Source: Acidobacteriaceae bacterium
GTDB lineage: Bacteria; Acidobacteriota; Terriglobia; Terriglobales; Acidobacteriaceae
DNA length: 35,197 nucleotides
Assembly: GCA_030040425.1 (NCBI GenBank)
Contig: JASHTS010000094.1
Location: 1 to 35,197, forward strand
Reading direction: 5' to 3'
Positions 31,697 to 35,197 of the stretch are shown one piece after another (the stretch's first letter is position 1; each line of letters starts with the position of its first letter). The position numbers and the translations under genes were made by a program. The notes beneath the pieces are model-generated. The model did not search any database, was not told the origin of the DNA, and worked only from the letters and a program-made list of their open reading frames with translations.

Positions 31697-32290
31697 TCAG
31701 TCGAACATGTGCAGCGAACTCGTGGCCCTCCTCTTGCGGCCTTTGGATTCGAGCGCTTTGAGCAGGATGCGGCTGCGCGCGCGCATGGCCGGCGTGCCGG
31801 AGCGGCCGGCGAGCTGCAGCAGCTCGATGACGGCGGGCAGCGAGGAAGGATTTTGCCGGGTTAGGTCGGCGAGGCCGTGAAGGGCAGCGGTCTTGACGAT
31901 GGAGCCGGATGCGGGACCCGAATCGTCGAGCCAGGAATGAAGCAGAGCCGCTGCCCGCCGGCACTCGGCAAGGCTGAGTTCGAGGCGCGGGATGACAAGC
32001 GCAAGGTTCCAGCGCAGTTTTTTGTCATGGTTCTTATCGCCGGCTTCGGCCATCAAGCCGAGCAGCGATTCCTTCCAGGGCTGGGCGCATTGAGGCCGGA
32101 TTCGAGTCACGCGTTCGAGCACGTCCGCGGCGCGGCCGTCGATGGCCGGATCGTCGTCCCACAGGCACTCGATCACCTGGGCGAGCTGAGGCGGCTGCTT
32201 TTCTATGCGCTCGACCACTTCGCGGACGCGGCCCGCATCAAGGCGGCGGCCGGAAGCGAGCATCGCGTGGATGCTTTCCTCTTTTGCCAT
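31697..32290 (-). CDS. Small alpha-helical repeat protein (HEAT/ARM-like)
   Basis: The 197-residue protein consists of short amphipathic helix pairs (VREVVERIEKQPPQLAQVIECL, AIDGRAADVLERVTRIRP, RWNLALVIPRLELSLAECRRAAALLHSWL, VKTAALHGLADLTRQN, AMRARSRILLKALESKG). This looks like HEAT or ARM repeats that mediate protein contacts. No catalytic residues, signal peptide or membrane segment is seen. GGGGAG lies 12 bases before the ATG. It sits between the PP2C phosphatase (41 bp) and rpe (34 bp) on the same strand and is probably co-transcribed. A partner or scaffold role for the phosphatase is conceivable but only inferred. Confidence 0.6.
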   Translation of the reverse strand: MAKEESIHAMLASGRRLDAGRVREVVERIEKQPPQLAQVIECLWDDDPAIDGRAADVLERVTRIRPQCAQPWKESLLGLMAEAGDKNHDKKLRWNLALVIPRLELSLAECRRAAALLHSWLDDSGPASGSIVKTAALHGLADLTRQNPSSLPAVIELLQLAGRSGTPAMRARSRILLKALESKGRKRRATSSLHMFD

Positions 32291-32331
32291 AAGGATTGCG
32301 CACTCCCCTCACCCGAGCGCCGCACCATGAT

Positions 32332-34176
32332 TTATGCCATGACGGCACTTGGCGCAAGAGATACGGTGAGCACGGTGATGTCGTCCTGCTGGCCGAAAGC
32401 GACCGCCTCGTTGGCGATTTGCTGCGCTGTTTGAGAACTGATCTGGCGCGTGCGCTCAAAGCCGAACAGCTCGCCCAGCGTGTTCCTGGCCTCCACGACC
32501 CCATCGGAGATGAAGGTGAGCCTGTCTCCCGGCGCCAGCGGCAGAGTGGATTCGGCGTACTCCGCACCTGCTTCGACCCCGAGCGGAAGGCTTGCGGGAA
32601 TCTCGATCTCCGTCCCGTTGCGGTAGGGAGGCAACTGTCCCGCATTGGCGATCACCAGGACTCCGCTGAACTGGAGGTCGGCGCAGAGGCAGGTGGTAAA
32701 GCCGGAGATGCCGCTGTTGCGCAGGGCCGCATTGAGCTCCTTGAGCACGAGCGCGGGGCGAAGGTCGTCGCAGCGGTCGGCGGCGCCGAGCAGCAGTGCC
32801 GAGGTGAGCGCGGCGGCGGCTCCCTTGCCGCTGACATCGCCCAGAATCACGCGCTGCGCGCCCCCCGGCAGGGCCCGACAGAGATAGAAATCGCCGCCCA
32901 CCTCGTGCGCGGGCAGAAAGGCCGAACTCACGGTGACCCCCGGCGCCATCTGCATTTTCCCGGGTATGAGCAGATGCTGCACCTGGCGCGCGGCGGCGAG
33001 CTCTCCGCGCAGTTCTGCGCGCTCGTCGGCGGCGATGCGCTGCTCGTGGAAGACGTAACCGAGGATGGCGACCACCAGCGCGGCGACAGCGAGCGACACC
33101 CAGTTCTGAACCTGATTGAACCATGTGTTCCGGTTCAAAACGACCTGCTGCAACTGGAACCAGCCCTCGATCGTTGCCCATACGGCGCAAAGGGCGGCGA
33201 CGATGCGCAGGCGGCCGCGCATCCGGTTCCAAGGCCAGAAGGCGACGAAGGGCGCGGTGCAGGCAAAGCCCCAAATCCACCAGATCGGTTTGAAGCAGGT
33301 GTACTGCACAAAGAGCGAGAGCGGCAGGGCCAGGCGCGGAGGAAGGAAAACGGGCACAATCGAGCCAACGAACAGGAACACCCAGGCGGCGAAGACCACC
33401 CAGTAGACGGCTGGAACGCGCCGGCGGGCGAGGGCGAAATTGACGCGCACCAGCGCCCAGGACTCGAACATGGAGAAGCCGAAGAACAGGGCCTGAATCC
33501 AGTTCGAGTACTTCTCCCAGAGCAGGTAGTGACCCATCACGTTGATCCGCGTGAGGCAGACTGCCACGCAATAGATGCCGAGCCAAAACGCGGCCTTTTG
33601 CGAGCGATCGAAAAGAAACAGCCCGAGCAGGAAAAGGCCGGCAGCGCCGATGACCAGAAAGCAGGAGTAAGCCGGGACGGTCTCCTTGAGACTCATGCCG
33701 CGGCTGGCCTGGGCCATGGCCTGGGCGAGGGGTGCGCCTGCCAGGTAGAGAAAGGCTGGGCGACCGGGCGTGAGACCCGGCGCAAGACGTCTTTGAACGA
33801 TGCGCAGGGCGACAACATGCGGGCCCGGGGCCAGGTCCTCCGGCAGCGGATAGATGCGGAAAGCGATGGAAGAGGCAACGGGCCTTCCGTCCACGAAGGC
33901 CTGCTGGCTTACCGGACCATCGGAACCGACGGACAAGGAGGGATGCTGCACCACGGGGCTGTCGATGGCGAACTGGCAGCGGACCCAAAGCACCCAGGCG
34001 TCGCCGGTCATGCGGTAAGCGGTATAGGGTTGCCAGCCGCCGGGGTCTACGCTGGCAGCGGCCCAGGCGGGGTTGTCGCCCAACCGGTACACACATTGGC
34101 TGTCGGGAACTCGCCCCACTTGTGCCCTGAGAGCGCCGGGTACTGCGAGGAATAAAACCAACACATAAATTCGCAC
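32332..34176 (-). CDS. Membrane PP2C-type (RsbU/SpoIIE) serine phosphatase with 7TM sensor
   Basis: The 614-residue protein has a signal sequence (to about residue 20) and a periplasmic beta-rich domain (about 21-170). About seven transmembrane helices follow (about 175-370), laid out like 7TM receptors with a diverse intracellular signalling module. A short linker (EQRIAADERAELRGELAAARQVQ) leads to a SpoIIE/PP2C domain at the C-terminus. The metal-site motifs are present: EVGGDFYLC, ILGDVSGKGAAAALTSALLL, LTFISDGVVEARN and GQQDDITVLTV. Such proteins dephosphorylate anti-sigma-factor antagonists in partner-switching cascades. No STAS antagonist or anti-sigma kinase gene is near, so the target is elsewhere. 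GTG 34176 is chosen: GGAG lies seven bases upstream and it opens the signal sequence; a longer frame to 34491 would overlap the divergent small gene. Confidence 0.88.
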   Translation of the reverse strand: MRIYVLVLFLAVPGALRAQVGRVPDSQCVYRLGDNPAWAAASVDPGGWQPYTAYRMTGDAWVLWVRCQFAIDSPVVQHPSLSVGSDGPVSQQAFVDGRPVASSIAFRIYPLPEDLAPGPHVVALRIVQRRLAPGLTPGRPAFLYLAGAPLAQAMAQASRGMSLKETVPAYSCFLVIGAAGLFLLGLFLFDRSQKAAFWLGIYCVAVCLTRINVMGHYLLWEKYSNWIQALFFGFSMFESWALVRVNFALARRRVPAVYWVVFAAWVFLFVGSIVPVFLPPRLALPLSLFVQYTCFKPIWWIWGFACTAPFVAFWPWNRMRGRLRIVAALCAVWATIEGWFQLQQVVLNRNTWFNQVQNWVSLAVAALVVAILGYVFHEQRIAADERAELRGELAAARQVQHLLIPGKMQMAPGVTVSSAFLPAHEVGGDFYLCRALPGGAQRVILGDVSGKGAAAALTSALLLGAADRCDDLRPALVLKELNAALRNSGISGFTTCLCADLQFSGVLVIANAGQLPPYRNGTEIEIPASLPLGVEAGAEYAESTLPLAPGDRLTFISDGVVEARNTLGELFGFERTRQISSQTAQQIANEAVAFGQQDDITVLTVSLAPSAVMA

Positions 34177-34357
34177 GGTCCAACTCCGCGCTGGATTGCA
34201 GCAATTCGCCGGGAAAAAGGACTGGATCGAATCATAATCGCAGGAACGCGCGCGCGGCCAGTTTTCAACTTCCTGCGCTACACTGGCTGTCTCCTCAATA
34301 TGCAGGCTCGGGGCAGCGAAAGAGCCGGCCGCGGCCTCAGGCGGAAGCGAGCGCTTC

Positions 34358-34543
34358 ATGGCAGAAAATCTCGTCACCTGCGATTGCTCCTGTGTCTGGC
34401 GGCTGCACCGGTTCAAGGCGATGATGCGCGAGGATGCCGTGCTGCGCTGCAGTTGCGGGCGGGAGCTGATCACCTGGAGCGGCCCGTACATCTGGGTGAA
34501 GGAGCGGGTGCAGGAGCCGGAGAAGACAGAGCCGCGCCGTTGA
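34358..34543 (+). CDS. Small Cys-rich protein, possible zinc ribbon
   Basis: The 61-residue frame MAENLVTCDCSCVWRL through LRCSCGRELITWSG has two cysteine groups (CDCSC and CSCG) spaced about 20 residues apart, as in small zinc ribbons, with a charged tail. GGAAG lies about ten bases before the ATG. It is divergent from the phosphatase gene and ends two bases before the stop of the convergent UvrC-like gene. That tight packing supports a real gene. I know no function. A chance frame in GC-rich DNA remains possible. Confidence 0.5.
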   Translation: MAENLVTCDCSCVWRLHRFKAMMREDAVLRCSCGRELITWSGPYIWVKERVQEPEKTEPRR

Positions 34544-34545
34544 CG

Positions 34546-35197
34546 CTAAAGCAAATCGGAAGGTATAAGCATCTTCGCGGCCACGCGGCCGATGCCGCGC
34601 AGGATTGATTTGATCGGCCAGTTTCCGTCTTCATCAGGGAAGAAAATTTCGCCGGCGCGACGGACTTCGGGCCGGTAATACCAGCGCTTGAGCAAGGCGA
34701 GATGGCCCTGGCGAATGGGGGCGGAGGGTGAGCCATTGCGTTCTGCAAGGTGAGTCAGAGTGGCTTCGAGGCGAGATTCGAGGAGGCCGCGAGCGATCTT
34801 AAGAGCTTTCGTTCCCTCTGGGGCTGAAGCCCCTTCGTTTCCAGGCGCCTTGTCGGCACGACTGAAGTCGTGCCCTTTCAAAACCTCGGCGAGGCTTGTG
34901 CCGCTTTGTTGACCCTCGTTCCCCTGGTTCCCTGGTTCCCCGGCTTCTGTTCCCTTTTCCCTTTTCTCTATTCCCTGTCCGCCTGATCCCTGATCCCTGA
35001 CCCCTGTTCCCTCTTCTTCGGGCACGGCTTCGATCGCCAGCGGCTGCGCGAACAGAGACGTTGAGCCGGACTGCTCGTTCTGGATGCGCATGCCGAGCGT
35101 GGAGAAGGGAGCGGGGCCGCGCAGAACGCCGTTTTCATAAAGAAAGACGGCGACCTCGCCGGGATGCGTGGAGGACTGGAGGATGACGGCGCGGAGC
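34546..35197 (-). CDS. C-terminal part of a UvrC/GIY-YIG-like protein with repeat-derived insert (5' end beyond window)
   Basis: The frame runs open from the right edge (VILQSSTHPGEVAVFLYENG, LRGPAPFSTLGMRIQNEQSG, SLFAQPLAIEAVP) to a C-terminal part (GLLESRLEATLTHLAERNG, RQGHLALLKRWYYRPEVRR, AGEIFFPDEDGNWPIKSILR). I associate this pattern with acidobacterial proteins annotated as excinuclease-C-like, but the GIY-YIG domain itself would lie outside the window, so the identity is tentative. An ATG at 35091 is internal and not the start. Between the two conserved parts about 70 residues of low complexity are encoded by two dispersed repeats (34811-34881 and 34918-35013). The frame survives both. 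The gene converges on the small Cys-rich gene with a two-base gap. Confidence 0.5.
   Translation of the reverse strand, partial: LRAVILQSSTHPGEVAVFLYENGVLRGPAPFSTLGMRIQNEQSGSTSLFAQPLAIEAVPEEEGTGVRDQGSGGQGIEKREKGTEAGEPGNQGNEGQQSGTSLAEVLKGHDFSRADKAPGNEGASAPEGTKALKIARGLLESRLEATLTHLAERNGSPSAPIRQGHLALLKRWYYRPEVRRAGEIFFPDEDGNWPIKSILRGIGRVAAKMLIPSDLL
34811..34881. repeat. Two-hairpin dispersed repeat inside the UvrC-like gene
   Basis: Hairpin 1 is GGGGCT-GA-AGCCCC (34820-34833). Hairpin 2 has 9-bp arms GGCACGACT (34855-34863) and AGTCGTGCC (34866-34874), also with a GA turn. The flanks TTCCCTCT and CCTTTCAAAA match those of the degenerate copy at 15986-16099. On the coding strand it adds about 23 residues including KGHDFSRADKAP, without stop codons. 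Confidence 0.7.
34918..35013. repeat. Degenerate TTCCCTG/ATCCCTG short tandem repeat inside the UvrC-like gene
   Basis: About a dozen imperfect 7-9-base units of the type GTTCCCTG, GATCCCTG and TTCCCTTT follow one another. Read on the minus strand they give a Gly/Glu/Gln-rich stretch (units such as GNQGNEG, RDQGSGGQG, KREKGTEAG). The array keeps the frame of the host gene. It looks like a short-sequence dispersed repeat that expanded by slippage. Confidence 0.65.

Noticed and set aside
32296..34155. A 619-codon plus-strand frame and a 582-codon frame on the minus strand in another register over the phosphatase gene
   Set aside because: The PP2C motifs, signal sequence and membrane helices are in the frame ending at 32332. 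The others are composition artefacts.

Overview
The window reads as a chromosomal segment of a GC-rich Gram-negative member of the Acidobacteriota, probably Terriglobia/Acidobacteriaceae. Three things point there. There is a Cna-B/CarboxypepD_reg-plus-TonB (Oar-like) receptor in a carbohydrate cluster without a SusD partner. There are LPS and outer-membrane genes (kdsA, a bamD-like gene). The non-coding DNA carries many short palindromic repeats of a kind I associate with this phylum. The taxon is an inference; no rRNA marker is present. I see no tRNA, rRNA, CRISPR array, integrase or prophage.

Layout. (1) 1-653: start of a family-2-type O-methyltransferase on the minus strand, cut by the window edge. 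(2) 875-12303: a minus-strand, tightly spaced polysaccharide-utilisation-like cluster. In transcription order it holds a GH43-like five-bladed propeller protein, an Oar-like TonB-dependent receptor, a parallel beta-helix protein, a GH36/melibiase-like protein, an SGNH/GDSL esterase and a GH8 reducing-end xylanase. Two joints are 4-bp ATGA overlaps, and a strong hairpin sits between receptor and enzymes. (3) 12943-14262: a divergent plus-strand membrane protein with a cytoplasmic domain typical of acidobacterial regulator-like proteins and a periplasmic domain, a candidate sensor for the cluster. (4) 14491-15946: an HhH-type protein and kdsA. (5) 15947-16937: a gene-poor kilobase packed with small repeats, namely a two-hairpin repeat, two 49-bp nested hairpins with compensatory stem changes, and a 178-bp MITE-like element. 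(6) 16938-17423: a PilZ protein. (7) 17493-28418: a long minus-strand housekeeping run valS, J-domain protein, nadC, birA, coaX, unknown, rlmD, comEC. (8) 28527-29273: a GNAT protein. (9) 29367-34176: a second minus-strand run, PP2C phosphatase with 7TM sensor, helical-repeat protein, rpe, bamD-like, closed by a clear terminator. (10) 34358-35197: a small Cys-rich protein converging on the 3' part of a UvrC-like gene that has been entered by two repeats.

How it fits together. The cluster at 875-12303 looks like an acetylated, branched xylan or related hemicellulose system. The receptor would import oligosaccharides, the esterase remove acetyl groups, the GH43- and GH36-like proteins trim side groups, and the GH8 enzyme release reducing-end xylose. 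The most unusual signal is the behaviour of short palindromic repeats. They sit between genes and, in two cases (coaX and the UvrC-like gene), inside coding sequence without breaking the frame, comparable to the protein-coding palindromic elements of Rickettsia.
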